This document shows, in pieces, positions 35,013 to 44,009 of a DNA stretch of 64,000 nucleotides. Source of the DNA: CAVTUU01 sp045804965. Its GTDB lineage: Bacteria > Chloroflexota > Chloroflexia > Thermomicrobiales > UBA6265. A program made the translations under genes and the position numbers. The notes under the pieces are model-generated. The model made no database searches. It saw only the letters and a program-made list of their open reading frames with translations, and was not told the origin of the DNA. Positions within the stretch are counted from its first letter, which is position 1; every line of letters starts with the position of its first letter. The stretch lies in contig JBJMMD010000026.1 of assembly GCA_045804965.1 (NCBI GenBank), forward strand, positions 62,001 to 126,000, given 5' to 3'.

Positions 35013-36326
35013 TCATAAAGCCCGATTCTGGTCTGAAATAGCAAGCAAGAGTCCGACGATGAGGAAGTTCGTAAGCAACGAGCTCCCGCCGTATGAAATG
35101 AACGGGAGGGTGATTCCGGTGAGCGGGATCACTCGCAAGACGCCGCCGATGATAATCACCGTTTGCAATGCGAGCGTCGCCGCCAGTCCGCCGGCGAGCA
35201 ACCGAGTGAAGCCCGATCGACTGGAAACGGCAACGCCAAACGCGCGCATCACCAGCAGAAGATAGAGCGCGAGCACCGCGACCGAACCAAGCAGGCCCAG
35301 CTCCTCGCCGATTGCCGAAAAGACGAAGTCAGTGTGAACTTCCGGGATACGCCACGGTTGGCCCTGGGCAAGTCCGGTGCCGATGACCCCGCCCGCCGTG
35401 AGTGAGTAGTCGGATTGGATCGGCTGGTACCCCACGATCAAGGGGTCTTGCCAGGGATCAAGCCAATTCTGAACCCGATCTCCTATCCGGTCGAAGGCGA
35501 CATATGCCCCGTATGAGGCGATTGCGAACGAGGCAAGTCCGATCACGACGTAGAGGGGTTTGGCGGTCGCCATGTAAATCATGACCAGAAATATGCCGAA
35601 GAAGAGCAGCGCAGTGCCGAGGTCGTTTTGAACAACCAGGACGAGGACCGAAGCCAGCCACATCAAGATCATTGGCAAGAGGTAGGGGATCGGCGGCAGC
35701 CGAAGGAATCCCACCCGCCAGGTCGACCCGAGGAGATCCTTATATTCGTCGAGGTAGCCTGCCAGGAAGACCACGAGCGTGACCTTGACAATCTCAGATG
35801 GCTGAATCTGGATTGGCCCAACGCTTATCCAGATCCGGGCGCCGTTAACAGAAGTTCCAAAGACGAAGGTAGCCGCCAGCATCGCAAGGGAGAGAACCAG
35901 CGCCGTGTACTTGTAGCGGCGCAGTAAGTTGATCCGGCCGCGGAAGAACATCGTCGTCAGCCAGAGGACGGCGAGACCGGCGACGAGAAACACGAACTGC
36001 TTTTGCGCCAGCGTGTTGAAGTAGGGGTTGATCGAGGCTAGTGCCGGATAGAGGCGCTGGATCATGAGCAGACCGAGACCGGAGAGCGCCGCGGTCACGG
36101 GGAAGAGGACCTGGTCGCCACGGACCCCGAGCACGCCGAAACTGATATTGATGCCGAGGATGATCGCGACGAAGGCGAAGCTGATCCAGATGTCGGACCA
36201 GGTCCAGTCGAGCGTGTGTCGCGGAACGAGGAAGATCGTTAGCAGGCCGACAATGGCCATCAATGAGGGCGCGAGTAGCAGTTCAGTCTCGGTGAATCGC
36301 AGGCGGGCGCGAACGGCAGCAATCAT
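35013..36326 (-). CDS. FtsW/RodA/SpoVE-family peptidoglycan polymerase
   Basis: 437 residues from the ATG at 36326; a longer frame to 36371 overlaps mtnP. SEDS glycosyltransferase that polymerises lipid II. Around ten membrane helices; signatures include PIQIQPSEIVKVTLVVFLAGYLDEY, VLVVQNDLGTALLFFGIFLVMIYMA, WLDPWQDPLIVGYQPIQSDYSLTAGGVIGTGLAQG and IGEELGLLGSVAVL, with RVIPLTGITLPFISYGGSSLLTNFL near the end. The adjacent class B PBP is the probable partner. FtsW versus RodA cannot be decided. Confidence 0.94.
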   Translation of the reverse strand: MIAAVRARLRFTETELLLAPSLMAIVGLLTIFLVPRHTLDWTWSDIWISFAFVAIILGINISFGVLGVRGDQVLFPVTAALSGLGLLMIQRLYPALASINPYFNTLAQKQFVFLVAGLAVLWLTTMFFRGRINLLRRYKYTALVLSLAMLAATFVFGTSVNGARIWISVGPIQIQPSEIVKVTLVVFLAGYLDEYKDLLGSTWRVGFLRLPPIPYLLPMILMWLASVLVLVVQNDLGTALLFFGIFLVMIYMATAKPLYVVIGLASFAIASYGAYVAFDRIGDRVQNWLDPWQDPLIVGYQPIQSDYSLTAGGVIGTGLAQGQPWRIPEVHTDFVFSAIGEELGLLGSVAVLALYLLLVMRAFGVAVSSRSGFTRLLAGGLAATLALQTVIIIGGVLRVIPLTGITLPFISYGGSSLLTNFLIVGLLLAISDQNRAL

Positions 36327-36330
36327 GAAA

Positions 36331-37212
36331 TCAACCCGGCGTCCCGAGATATCTCGCTGCGATGACGCCAACCCGATCCTTGGTTTCTTGGGTGATGGCT
36401 AGCGGCGCAGTCACGATCGCATTGGAGAGGGCAACGCTGCACGAACAGGTGCGTTCAGGCAGTCCGCGCGTTGCGAGCGTTTCGATCAGCGCCCGGCCAG
36501 TGTCCGTGTTCTGATGCAAGTTTGCGAGGACCATTTCTACGGACACGTGGCCTTCGCTAGCATGCCAAACGTCGTAATCAGTAACCATGGCCGCGGTGAC
36601 GTAGCAAAGCTCAGCTTCGCGGGCGAGACGCGCTTCGGGCATTGCCGTCATCCCAATTACCGACGCGCCCCACGAACGATAGAGATTCGACTCCGCCTTC
36701 GTTGAGAACTGCGGCCCTTCGATACAGATATACGTGCCGCCATCGAACACCGGTTGGTCGAGCGCATCCCCGCATGCAAGCAAAGTTGAGCGAAAAACTG
36801 GACAAAAGGGTTCGGAAATGCCGACGTGGGCGACAATGCCGTTTTCGAAAAACGTGCGCGGGCGGAGCAATGAGCGGTCAATGATCTGGTCGGGGAGGAC
36901 GATGCTCAAAGGTGCGAGCTCTTGTTGAAGGGAACCCACGGCGCTGACGCTGAGGACGTGCGTGACGCCGAGCTCTTTCAACGCATAGATGTTGGCGCGA
37001 TAGGGCAACTCGGTTGGCGTGTGCCGATGTCCGGCCCCGTGTCGCGGGAGAAAGACAACGTCCGTCCCGGCAATTCGGCCAATCGTGAGATGATCGCTCG
37101 GGCGACCAAAGGGCGTTTCAACGTCCATTTTGCCGGTGATCTCGAGGTTTGGAAGATTGTAGATGCCACTTCCGCCTATTACGCCAAGCTTTTGCTGCGC
37201 CACGCCGCTCAT
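36331..37212 (-). CDS. mtnP: S-methyl-5'-thioadenosine phosphorylase
   Basis: 293 residues. Cleaves methylthioadenosine to adenine and methylthioribose-1-phosphate for methionine salvage. Motifs: LGVIGGSGIYNLPNL, FLPRHGAGHRHTPTELPYRANIYALKELGV, VSAVGSL, CIEGPQFSTKAESNLYRSWGASVIGMTAMPEARLAREAELCY and VTDYDVWH. The ATG at 37212 is one base after GGAGGA; a GTG at 37203 has better spacing to that site, so the start is open by three residues. ftsW-type gene starts 4 nt after its stop, so the two are probably co-transcribed. Divergent from rpsO. Confidence 0.94.
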   Translation of the reverse strand: MSGVAQQKLGVIGGSGIYNLPNLEITGKMDVETPFGRPSDHLTIGRIAGTDVVFLPRHGAGHRHTPTELPYRANIYALKELGVTHVLSVSAVGSLQQELAPLSIVLPDQIIDRSLLRPRTFFENGIVAHVGISEPFCPVFRSTLLACGDALDQPVFDGGTYICIEGPQFSTKAESNLYRSWGASVIGMTAMPEARLAREAELCYVTAAMVTDYDVWHASEGHVSVEMVLANLHQNTDTGRALIETLATRGLPERTCSCSVALSNAIVTAPLAITQETKDRVGVIAARYLGTPG

Positions 37213-37295
37213 TCCTCCCTGCGCGGGCCATAGTAAAACGAGGCGAGAACCGGCTGCCAATGGACGACTGAGCGTGGCTGAGCGCTCGGCCCGCA

Positions 37296-37304
37296 TGCTA
37301 TACT
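37296..37304 (+). promoter_or_regulatory. extended -10 promoter of rpsO
   Basis: TGC then TATACT (37299-37304) is a strong extended -10. Any -35 at 17 bp upstream (TGGCTG-like) is weak. The leader to rpsO is about 70 nt. Confidence 0.5.
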
Positions 37305-37379
37305 CGCGGGCGATTGTGCGTTGTCCGGGTGCTTTCGTGCAGTGCGCAGCGGAGTGCCGGGAGAGGAGTATCCGCCAGA

Positions 37380-37649
37380 ATGGCGTTGCAGCAAGTCCAG
37401 AAAGAAGAGATCATCAGCGACTTTCGTGTTCATGAAGCGGACACGGGTTCGCCGGAAGTTCAGATCGCGCTCCTGACCGAGCGGATCAACCTGCTCACGG
37501 ATCACCTCCGCGAGCACAAGCATGACCATCATTCTCGACGCGGCCTCCTGAAATTGGTTGGTCGCCGTCGCCGCTTACTCGCCTACTTGAGCGAAAAGGA
37601 CGTCGAGCGTTATCGAGCGACGATTTCCCGTCTCGGGTTGCGCAAATAG
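37380..37649 (+). CDS. rpsO: 30S ribosomal protein S15
   Basis: 89 residues, the usual length, from the ATG at 37380 ([70 protein letters not shown]...). GAGAGGAG lies upstream. Binds 16S rRNA helix junction early in assembly. Followed by a terminator and then pnp, the common rpsO-pnp order; truB is elsewhere (24.4 kb). Confidence 0.97.
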   Translation: MALQQVQKEEIISDFRVHEADTGSPEVQIALLTERINLLTDHLREHKHDHHSRRGLLKLVGRRRRLLAYLSEKDVERYRATISRLGLRK

Positions 37650-37745
37650 CCAAATCCACAAAGCGAGCCGTCCACTGAGACTTCCTAGCGATCAATCTTT
37701 ACTGACAACGAAGCCCGCTTTCTGGACGGAGAAGCAAACCGTACG

Positions 37746-37770
37746 GGCCCAGGATCTTACATCCTGGGCC
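37746..37770 (+). terminator. rho-independent terminator after rpsO
   Basis: Ten-pair stem, arms GGCCCAGGAT (37746-37755) and ATCCTGGGCC (37761-37770), five-base loop, then TTT. Separates rpsO from pnp. Confidence 0.75.
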
Positions 37771-37999
37771 TTTCCGTGTGAGTTGCGGATTTCTCAAGAG
37801 GAGGTGTCCACATTCAGATGACCTGATCAGGCGCTTAATGGCGGACGGGTGAGGAATTGGAGCGCGCCGGGGACAGCCGGCGCCGGCGCACTCCAGTCCC
37901 TCATACCTCCGCAGCGACCTGCCCTATTTGGCGCGTGCCCAAGGATGATGTGCATACCTTTAGGCCGCAGCCAGCGACATCGTTGGAGGACAACACCAC
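37771..37999 (+). promoter_or_regulatory. pnp: pnp leader with long imperfect hairpin
   Basis: 229 bp between the rpsO terminator and pnp. Positions 37848-37907 fold into a long stem: GGT-GAGG pairs with CCTC-ACC, TTGGAG with CTCCAG (one G-T), and GCGCCGG with CCGGCGC, around a 12-nt loop. In E. coli the pnp leader forms a double-stranded stem cut by RNase III and then used by PNPase to repress its own mRNA; position and shape match, sequence does not need to. No clear promoter was found in this stretch. Confidence 0.6.
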
Positions 38000-40285
38000 A
38001 TGGCAATTGAAATTGCGAGCCGTTCAAAAACGGTTTCGAAAGAGATAGCAGGGCGAACGCTTTCGCTCGAAACCGGTTTGCTCGCCGAGCAAGCCCACGG
38101 CGCCGTCGTCGTCCGTTATGGCGAGACGATGCTGCTGGCGACTGTCGTCGGCGAAAAAGAGCCGAATGAGTCGGTCGATTTCTTTCCGCTGACAGTTGAT
38201 TACGAAGAGAAGATGTACGCCGCGGGCAAGATTCCCGGCGGCTTCATTAAACGCGAAGGGCGGCCGACTGAGGCCGCGATCTTGGCGGCCCGCCTCACCG
38301 ATCGGCCAATCCGGCCGCTCTTTCCCAAGGGCTACAAGGCCGAGGTCCAGGTTATCAACACCGTTTTTTCGGCGGACCAAGAGAACGATCCAGATCTCTT
38401 ATCGATCATTGGCGCCTCCGCGGCGCTCACACTCTCGCCGATTCCGTTCGACGGACCGGTGGGCGCGGTACGTGTCGGCTTGCTCGACGGCGAACTCGTC
38501 ATCAATCCGAAATCTTCGGAGCTGGAGCGCAGCCGCCTCGACATGGTCGTGGCCGGGACCGAAGACGCGATCATGATGGTCGAGGGCGAGGCCGGTGAGA
38601 TTCCAGAGGCGACGCTCCTCGAAGCCATCGTCCGGGCCCACGAAGAGATCAAGCGCATCACGGCCATGCAGCATGAGCTGCGGGAATCCACCGGCAAGGA
38701 TAAGTGGGATTTCAACCCTGCAGCCAAAGATGAAGGACTCTATGCCGAGCTTACGTCAGCACTAGGTGACCGCCTGCGCGAGGCAGTGCACAATCCCGAC
38801 AAAGTCGTTCGTCTCGAAGGCACCGACGAGCTCAAGCACAGCGTGCTCGCCCACTTTGCATCGTTAGAAGGTGGCCAACAGCGCTACACGCCGAAGGCAA
38901 TTGGCGAGGCGTTCGAAGCCCTACTCAAGGCCGAGGTTCGCGGCGGTATTCTCAGCCAAGGGATTCGTCCCGACGGCAGGCGCCCGGAAGAAATTCGGCC
39001 GATTTGGAGTCTCGTCAGCTACCTGCCCCGCACGCACGGCTCGGCTATCTTCACCCGTGGTCAAACTCAAGCGCTGACGACGGTCACACTTGGCTCTACA
39101 GCGGAAGAGCAGCGACTTGATTCGATCAGCCCAGAGGACAGCAAGCGGTACATCCACCACTACAACTTCCCACCGTTCAGCGTCGGCGAGGTTCGCCGTC
39201 TGCGTGGACCAAGCCGCCGCGACATTGGCCACGGCGCGCTCGCGGAGCGAGCGCTGATTGCCGTCATTCCAGACGAGGATCAGTTCCCGTACACAATGCG
39301 CCTCGTGTCCGAGGTCGTCAGCTCGAACGGATCCACTTCAATGGCGAGCGTTTGTGGCAGCACCTTGGCGCTGATGGACGCCGGTGTGCCGATCAAGGCG
39401 CCGGTCGCGGGTGTCGCGATGGGGTTGGTCACTGATCCGGACAGCGACCGTTTCACGGTGCTGACAGATATCCAGGGTATCGAAGACGCGCTCGGGGACA
39501 TGGACTTCAAGGTTGCGGGCACATCGGAAGGCGTAACCGCAATTCAAATGGACATCAAGGTCAAAGGCATCACGCCTGAGATCATGCGCCAGGCGCTCGA
39601 CCAGGCGCACATCGGTCGTCAGTTCATTTTGGACAGAATGCTCGAGACGATATCCACGCCGCGCGAAGAGATGTCCCGATTCGCGCCACGGGTGCTGCGA
39701 GTCAAGATCAACCCGGAAAAGATCGGTCTGATCATTGGTCCCGGCGGCAAGAACATCCGCGCGCTGCAAGAAGAAACGAACACGAAGATCGATATCGACG
39801 ACGACGGCACGGTCTCAATCGCGTCATCCGATCCGGAAGGCGCAGAACGCGCGATTCAGCGCGTCCAGGGTCTCACTCAGGAGATCAAGATCGAGCGCGG
39901 CGAGCTCTATACCGGCAAGATCGTGAGCATCATGCCCTACGGCGCGTTCGTCGAGCTGATGCCGGGCAAGGACGGGTTGGTTCATATTTCCGAACTGTCT
40001 GAGGATCCGGCGATTCGGGTTGCGCGCGTAGAAGATCTATTTCAGGTTGGCGACGAGATCACCGTGATGGTGACCGACGTCGCGCCGAACGGAAAGGTGA
40101 GTCTTTCTCGGCGAGCTGCCCTGACTGGGGAGCTGCCGGAACCGAAGCCTGAGCGCGGTCCGCGACCGGGCGGGGATCGTGGTCCTCGCCGCGATGGACC
40201 GGGTGGCCGTGGGCGCTCCGGCGATGGATTCCAGGCGCGACCCGGCGACAGCCGGCCGCGCCCGCCTCGGCGGGAAGAGTTTTAG
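38000..40285 (+). CDS. pnp: polyribonucleotide nucleotidyltransferase (PNPase)
   Basis: 761 residues with GGAGGA ten bases upstream. 3'-to-5' phosphorolytic exoribonuclease. Two RNase PH domains (about 1-230 and 305-540; FPLTVDYEEKMYAAGKIPGGFIKREGRP, EDALGDMDFKVAGT, FSVGEVRRLRGPSRRDIGHG), an alpha-helical region between, KH domain (KIGLIIGPGGKNIRALQEETNTKIDIDDDG), S1 domain (GKIVSIMPYGAFVELMPGKDGLVHISEL). The C-terminus is a 50-residue Arg/Gly/Pro-rich tail. Downstream of rpsO. Confidence 0.97.
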   Translation: MAIEIASRSKTVSKEIAGRTLSLETGLLAEQAHGAVVVRYGETMLLATVVGEKEPNESVDFFPLTVDYEEKMYAAGKIPGGFIKREGRPTEAAILAARLTDRPIRPLFPKGYKAEVQVINTVFSADQENDPDLLSIIGASAALTLSPIPFDGPVGAVRVGLLDGELVINPKSSELERSRLDMVVAGTEDAIMMVEGEAGEIPEATLLEAIVRAHEEIKRITAMQHELRESTGKDKWDFNPAAKDEGLYAELTSALGDRLREAVHNPDKVVRLEGTDELKHSVLAHFASLEGGQQRYTPKAIGEAFEALLKAEVRGGILSQGIRPDGRRPEEIRPIWSLVSYLPRTHGSAIFTRGQTQALTTVTLGSTAEEQRLDSISPEDSKRYIHHYNFPPFSVGEVRRLRGPSRRDIGHGALAERALIAVIPDEDQFPYTMRLVSEVVSSNGSTSMASVCGSTLALMDAGVPIKAPVAGVAMGLVTDPDSDRFTVLTDIQGIEDALGDMDFKVAGTSEGVTAIQMDIKVKGITPEIMRQALDQAHIGRQFILDRMLETISTPREEMSRFAPRVLRVKINPEKIGLIIGPGGKNIRALQEETNTKIDIDDDGTVSIASSDPEGAERAIQRVQGLTQEIKIERGELYTGKIVSIMPYGAFVELMPGKDGLVHISELSEDPAIRVARVEDLFQVGDEITVMVTDVAPNGKVSLSRRAALTGELPEPKPERGPRPGGDRGPRRDGPGGRGRSGDGFQARPGDSRPRPPRREEF

Positions 40286-40315
40286 ACCGAACTCACTTAT
40301 TTCGAGTTATGAATG

Positions 40316-40343
40316 AACGGGCGGCGCGATAACGCCGCCCGTT
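40316..40343. terminator. bidirectional terminator after pnp
   Basis: Eleven-pair stem, arms AACGGGCGGCG (40316-40326) and CGCCGCCCGTT (40333-40343), six-base loop, followed by TGTCTTCTTC. Serves pnp and the convergent zinc-ribbon gene. Confidence 0.8.
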
Positions 40344-40368
40344 TGTCTTCTTCATCGCTTCCCGACAT

Positions 40369-40776
40369 TTACTTTTCTGCTTGCCTGGTGCTCCAATCAG
40401 ATACGCGGGTGCCCCAGTCTTCTAATCGACCCTGGCCTGTTGTAGTACCCCAAATCAGAAAGACACAGCAGCAGAGCAAAAATGCGACAAGCACGCCCAG
40501 CACAGCCATGAGCCACTTTGGGCGGCCTTCCTTTTGAGGAGGTGGCGGAGGAGCAGAAGGAGCCCAAGGTGGAGATGGCGGTGCCTGATCAGGTTGGCCC
40601 GCTGGCGGCGGAGCGTAAGACCAAGGCGGAGGCGGCGCGCTCGGCTCTTGAATCGGCGGCGGTGGCTCTGGGGCCGAAGGTGGGGTTGACGAAAATGATC
40701 GAAGATCAGTTCCGCATTCAGCGCAGAAACGGCTGCCAAGCTCGTTTTCTACACCACAATTTGGACACTTGATCAC
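40369..40776 (-). CDS. zinc-ribbon, proline-rich single-pass membrane protein
   Basis: 135 residues from the GTG at 40776 with GGGGGA five bases upstream; the frame runs on upstream without a better start. N-terminal zinc ribbon CPNC-x10-CAEC (C4, C7, C18, C21), then a Pro-rich stretch (31-80, many PPP runs), a membrane helix with three cysteines (about 89-109, WLMAVLGVLVAFLLCCCVFLIW) and a short tail. Many bacterial proteins combine a zinc ribbon with a Pro-rich linker and a membrane helix; function is unknown. It has no link to the downstream pnp, which is convergent. Confidence 0.75.
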   Translation of the reverse strand: MIKCPNCGVENELGSRFCAECGTDLRSFSSTPPSAPEPPPPIQEPSAPPPPWSYAPPPAGQPDQAPPSPPWAPSAPPPPPQKEGRPKWLMAVLGVLVAFLLCCCVFLIWGTTTGQGRLEDWGTRVSDWSTRQAEK

Positions 40777-40814
40777 GAATTCCCCCAATCCCTCATCGTT
40801 TGGCGTCCTCGCAC

Positions 40815-41858
40815 TTACTGACTTGCTATCGGCCGAGGTTCTTCCAAGGCAGGAGACGGCACGGTCCCGGCGCGAATAGTGCGCTCCAAAATCGAAACGG
40901 CGAGTGCGCCAATCAACACCGCGAACCAGAGCGTCGAGAAGCGGATGATAAGTGTCGCGGCCGCAGCCGTCGTTCTGGTCATCTTCTCGTCGTCGACCAG
41001 TACGAGGAGCATACCAGCGACGCTGGCGTCTGCAACCCCAAGGCCGCCAGGAAGCATCGAAATCCCGCCAAGAAGGGACGAAACGGCCAGGACGAACGTG
41101 GCGATGAGGAATAGTTTCCAGTTGCCGTCGATCCCAAGTCCGATCAAGACGAGATAAAACGCGATGCATTCCGCTATCCAGGATAGGACGCCGAGGCCGA
41201 CGGCGCGGACGAGCGTTTGCGGCTTGTAGAGGGATTCGGAGGCGTCGAGGAATGCAAGTCCGTGCGGGACTCCTCGGCCGACAAATCGCCGATCTTCAAG
41301 CTTCAGAATAAATCTCCGCACCCAGACCGGACGCTGCAACAAAATGAGCCCAGCCGCAATCCCGATCGCGAGCACGGCGACCAACGTGCGACCGTAGGTA
41401 AACTCGATGAGCCCGATCGCAGCCAAAATGACCATCGCCATGCCGTCAGTGACCCGCTCGGCGGCAATGATCGCGCTTGTCCGATTGACAGGCGCTCCCG
41501 TCAGGCGCCTGAGATAGACCGATTTGATTAGCTCGCCGACCTTGCCGGGCGTAATCGACATCGAAAACCCTGAGAGGAAGACGAGCAGACTTGTGGATGT
41601 CGAAATCGGGCCGATATCAAGTCGCTTGACAAACAGCTGCCACTTCACGAAGCGCCAGGCGTAGTTCCAGATCGTGAGGAGGAGGATCGGGACGATTAGC
41701 CACCAATTGAAAGCGCGGAAGGCCCGCCCAATATCGCCGATATCGCCAAAAAGACTCAGACCGGTAAGCACGGCCACCGCGAACAGCAACCCGCCGACGA
41801 TTTTCGTTGTCGTGGCTCGTGAAGACGCCGGCGCTGGCGATTGCGCGTCTGCCATCAC
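40815..41858 (-). CDS. flippase-like membrane protein (LPG_synthase_TM / UPF0104)
   Basis: 347 residues with about seven or eight membrane helices. The family signature is clear: WQLFVKRLDI, LSGFSMSITPGKVGELIKSVYLRRLTG and RTSAIIAAERVTDGMAMVILAAIGL; later LLGGISMLPGGLGVADASVAGMLLVL and IIRFSTLWFAVLIG. The family holds the membrane part of lysyl-phosphatidylglycerol synthase (MprF) and relatives such as AglD; no aminoacyl-transferase domain is fused. It may move or modify a lipid-linked glycan or phospholipid. Role not determinable. Confidence 0.9.
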   Translation of the reverse strand: MMADAQSPAPASSRATTTKIVGGLLFAVAVLTGLSLFGDIGDIGRAFRAFNWWLIVPILLLTIWNYAWRFVKWQLFVKRLDIGPISTSTSLLVFLSGFSMSITPGKVGELIKSVYLRRLTGAPVNRTSAIIAAERVTDGMAMVILAAIGLIEFTYGRTLVAVLAIGIAAGLILLQRPVWVRRFILKLEDRRFVGRGVPHGLAFLDASESLYKPQTLVRAVGLGVLSWIAECIAFYLVLIGLGIDGNWKLFLIATFVLAVSSLLGGISMLPGGLGVADASVAGMLLVLVDDEKMTRTTAAAATLIIRFSTLWFAVLIGALAVSILERTIRAGTVPSPALEEPRPIASQ

Positions 41859-41900
41859 GAAAGCTCAAGCCGCACGGAGTTACCTTTGCTCGGGGCGATA

Positions 41901-42860
41901 CTAGTCGCTAAGCCGGGGATCTAGCGCGTCACGCAAGCCATTACCGACGAGGTTAATGCAGAGTACGGTAATGTAGATCAGGAATCCAGGGAAGAAGACA
42001 TTCATCCAGTTATTTTGATAGAAAGGTTGCGCTTCTTGAAGCATGTTCCCCCACGACGGCGTCGGAATGCGGACGCCGAGCCCCAGAAAACTCAACGCAG
42101 CTTCCGTCAAGATAAACGCTGGGATGACGAGCGACGTCCAAACGACGATCGTGGGAATGATGTTTGGAATGATATGCCGCCAGATAATTCGGCGATTGGA
42201 TGCGCCTATTACCCTGGCAGCGTCGACGTAATCCCGACCGCGCAACGAGAGGACTTCGCCTCGAATCAGACGCGCTACGCCCGCCCAGCTGACTGTCGCG
42301 ATGAAAAACGCAAGCGAAACATAACCGGGGTGATAGAGCGCGGAAATCAGGATGAGTAGCGAAAGTGTGGGAATACACAAGAGGACATCAACCAGACGCA
42401 TCAGAACCGTGTCGATAAATCCCCCGAAGTAACCGGCAACGGAACCTACTGATCCGCCGATCAAGAGTGTCGAAAGCGTCGCCAAAAACGCGACGAGAAG
42501 CGAGACCCGGCCGCCGTACGCAAGTCTCGTCAAGATATCTCGCCCATTCCCATCGCTTCCCAGGATGTACCCGTGTTCGCCCGGGTTGGACAGTTTGGTC
42601 CTAAGGTGGTTTTCGGAATAGGTGTAACCCGTCACATACTCCGACAACAAGCCGGCGGTGAGAGCGAAGAGCACGATGGCAAAGCTCAAAATCAACGCGA
42701 CTATTGCAACCTTGTTGCGCCGAAAGCGGTGCCAGGCTCGTGTATAGAACCCTGGCGTCGATCGCAGCTTCGCGCGCTCAAGTGCTCCAGCCGTTGTCGC
42801 TCCGCCAACGGTTTCAACCGCCGCGCTCGTTCCCGCTATGACGTCGCTTTGTTGTGTCAT
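41901..42860 (-). CDS. peptide/nickel-type ABC transporter permease (DppC-like)
   Basis: 319 residues. N-terminal OppC_N segment (FYTRAWHRFRRNKVAIVALILSFAIVLFALTAGLL) then about five more helices with the permease loop SLRGRDYVDAARVIGASNRRIIWRHIIPNIIPTIVVWTSL (EAA motif). LGSDGNGRDILTRLAYGGRVSL is typical of DppC. Third gene of a binding-protein, DppB-like, DppC-like cassette; no ATPase gene is adjacent in this window, so the transporter probably borrows ATPases encoded elsewhere. Confidence 0.93.
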   Translation of the reverse strand: MTQQSDVIAGTSAAVETVGGATTAGALERAKLRSTPGFYTRAWHRFRRNKVAIVALILSFAIVLFALTAGLLSEYVTGYTYSENHLRTKLSNPGEHGYILGSDGNGRDILTRLAYGGRVSLLVAFLATLSTLLIGGSVGSVAGYFGGFIDTVLMRLVDVLLCIPTLSLLILISALYHPGYVSLAFFIATVSWAGVARLIRGEVLSLRGRDYVDAARVIGASNRRIIWRHIIPNIIPTIVVWTSLVIPAFILTEAALSFLGLGVRIPTPSWGNMLQEAQPFYQNNWMNVFFPGFLIYITVLCINLVGNGLRDALDPRLSD

Positions 42861-42923
42861 CGTTCCCTTAGCTCCTCGGCAACTTTCATCGCTCGAAGAT
42901 CAAGCAATGGGCCGACGTGGCTC

Positions 42924-43892
42924 TTAACCATAGTGAATGCGCGGGTCGATGACACCATACAGGATGTCGGCGAGAAGATTTCCGAACATGGTCAGGACCG
43001 CGAAAAGCAAGGTTGAACCCATAATGAGTGTGTAATCGCTGCGCTGGACTGCTTGAACGGTGAGACGGCCCATACCATTCCAAGCGAAAATGGTTTCGAT
43101 CAGAAATGCCCCGCCGAAAAGATCCGGAATCGATAAGCCAACAAGGGTAATGAGCGGGATCAACGCATTGCGGAACGCGTGGGCATAATAAACCGGCCGA
43201 TCTTTCATCCCTTTTGCCCGCGCGGTACGGATGTAGTCCTGGCGGATGACCTCAAGCATGGACGAGCGGATATAGCGCGTCCAGGACGCTATCTGAACCA
43301 GGGCAAGCGCGGCAACAGGTAAGATCAAGTGCGCGATTCGATCCATGGGACCGGAATCGCCTCGCAAGTTCCTCATGCCGCCGACTGGGAGTGCCGGCAA
43401 CCCCCATTCTTTAAATTTCACCGCAAATAGGATGATAAAGAGTAGGCCAAGCCAAAACGAGGGCATAGCGTAAAACGCAACAGCTCCGATCGTCGATATA
43501 TGGTCAAACCATGAGTTTTGTTTGACCGCGGCATAAACTCCAACCGGAATCGAGATCAGCAAGGCGACGACGAGGGCGGTTCCGCTCAAGATAATCGTGT
43601 TCGGCAAAACGCCAAGGAGACGTTCGCGAACCGGGGTTGAATTTTGTAACGAAATGCCAAGGTCACCGCGCGCGGTGTGACTCAGCCATATGAAGTAACG
43701 CTCGGGCCAGGGCTTGTCGAGACCGAGCTGTGTCTTGAGGCGCTGGACGTCTTGCGTTGTCATGCGGGGATTGAATTGCAATTCCGACACCGGGCTGCCT
43801 GGCACCAGATTGACGATGGCGAACGTGAGAAACGTGATGCCGATGAGGAGCGGAACCATCTGGAGCAGGCGGCGGATGATCAGGCCAGCCAT
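42924..43892 (-). CDS. peptide/nickel-type ABC transporter permease (DppB-like)
   Basis: 322 residues. The N-terminus is the classic DppB start (LIIRRLLQMVPLLIGITFLTFAIVNLVPGSP), six membrane helices in total, with the EAA loop IRQDYIRTARAKGMKDRPVYYAHAFRNALIPLITLVGLSIPDLFGGAFLIETIFAWNGMGRL. It pairs with the DppC-like permease 63 nt downstream and follows the solute-binding protein gene. Confidence 0.94.
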   Translation of the reverse strand: MAGLIIRRLLQMVPLLIGITFLTFAIVNLVPGSPVSELQFNPRMTTQDVQRLKTQLGLDKPWPERYFIWLSHTARGDLGISLQNSTPVRERLLGVLPNTIILSGTALVVALLISIPVGVYAAVKQNSWFDHISTIGAVAFYAMPSFWLGLLFIILFAVKFKEWGLPALPVGGMRNLRGDSGPMDRIAHLILPVAALALVQIASWTRYIRSSMLEVIRQDYIRTARAKGMKDRPVYYAHAFRNALIPLITLVGLSIPDLFGGAFLIETIFAWNGMGRLTVQAVQRSDYTLIMGSTLLFAVLTMFGNLLADILYGVIDPRIHYG

Positions 43893-43960
43893 CGCGAAAG
43901 ACCTCGCAAGATTGAAGCATAGAGCACGAGCGTTAGCCTCGCGCGGACTATGGCAATCAT

Positions 43961-43985
43961 ACTCCGCGCGAGAGAGTCGCGGAGT
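43961..43985 (-). other. intercistronic hairpin between binding protein and permeases
   Basis: Eight-pair stem, arms ACTCCGCG (43961-43968) and CGCGGAGT (43978-43985), nine-base loop. On the transcript it follows the binding-protein stop and precedes dppB. Such hairpins often protect the upstream message and lower downstream expression, giving more binding protein than permease. Confidence 0.5.
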
Positions 43986-44009
43986 TTCGCAAGAAACCCC
44001 GCGCCCTGA

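Noticed and set aside
37818..37826. Minimal start-stop frame ATG-ACC-TGA behind an AGGAGG in the pnp leader
   Set aside because: Spacing is poor and two codons cannot be supported as a gene; it may be chance.
40777..41169. N-terminal extension of the zinc-ribbon frame to 41169
   Set aside because: It runs antisense over the flippase-like gene; the GTG at 40776 has a good ribosome-binding site.
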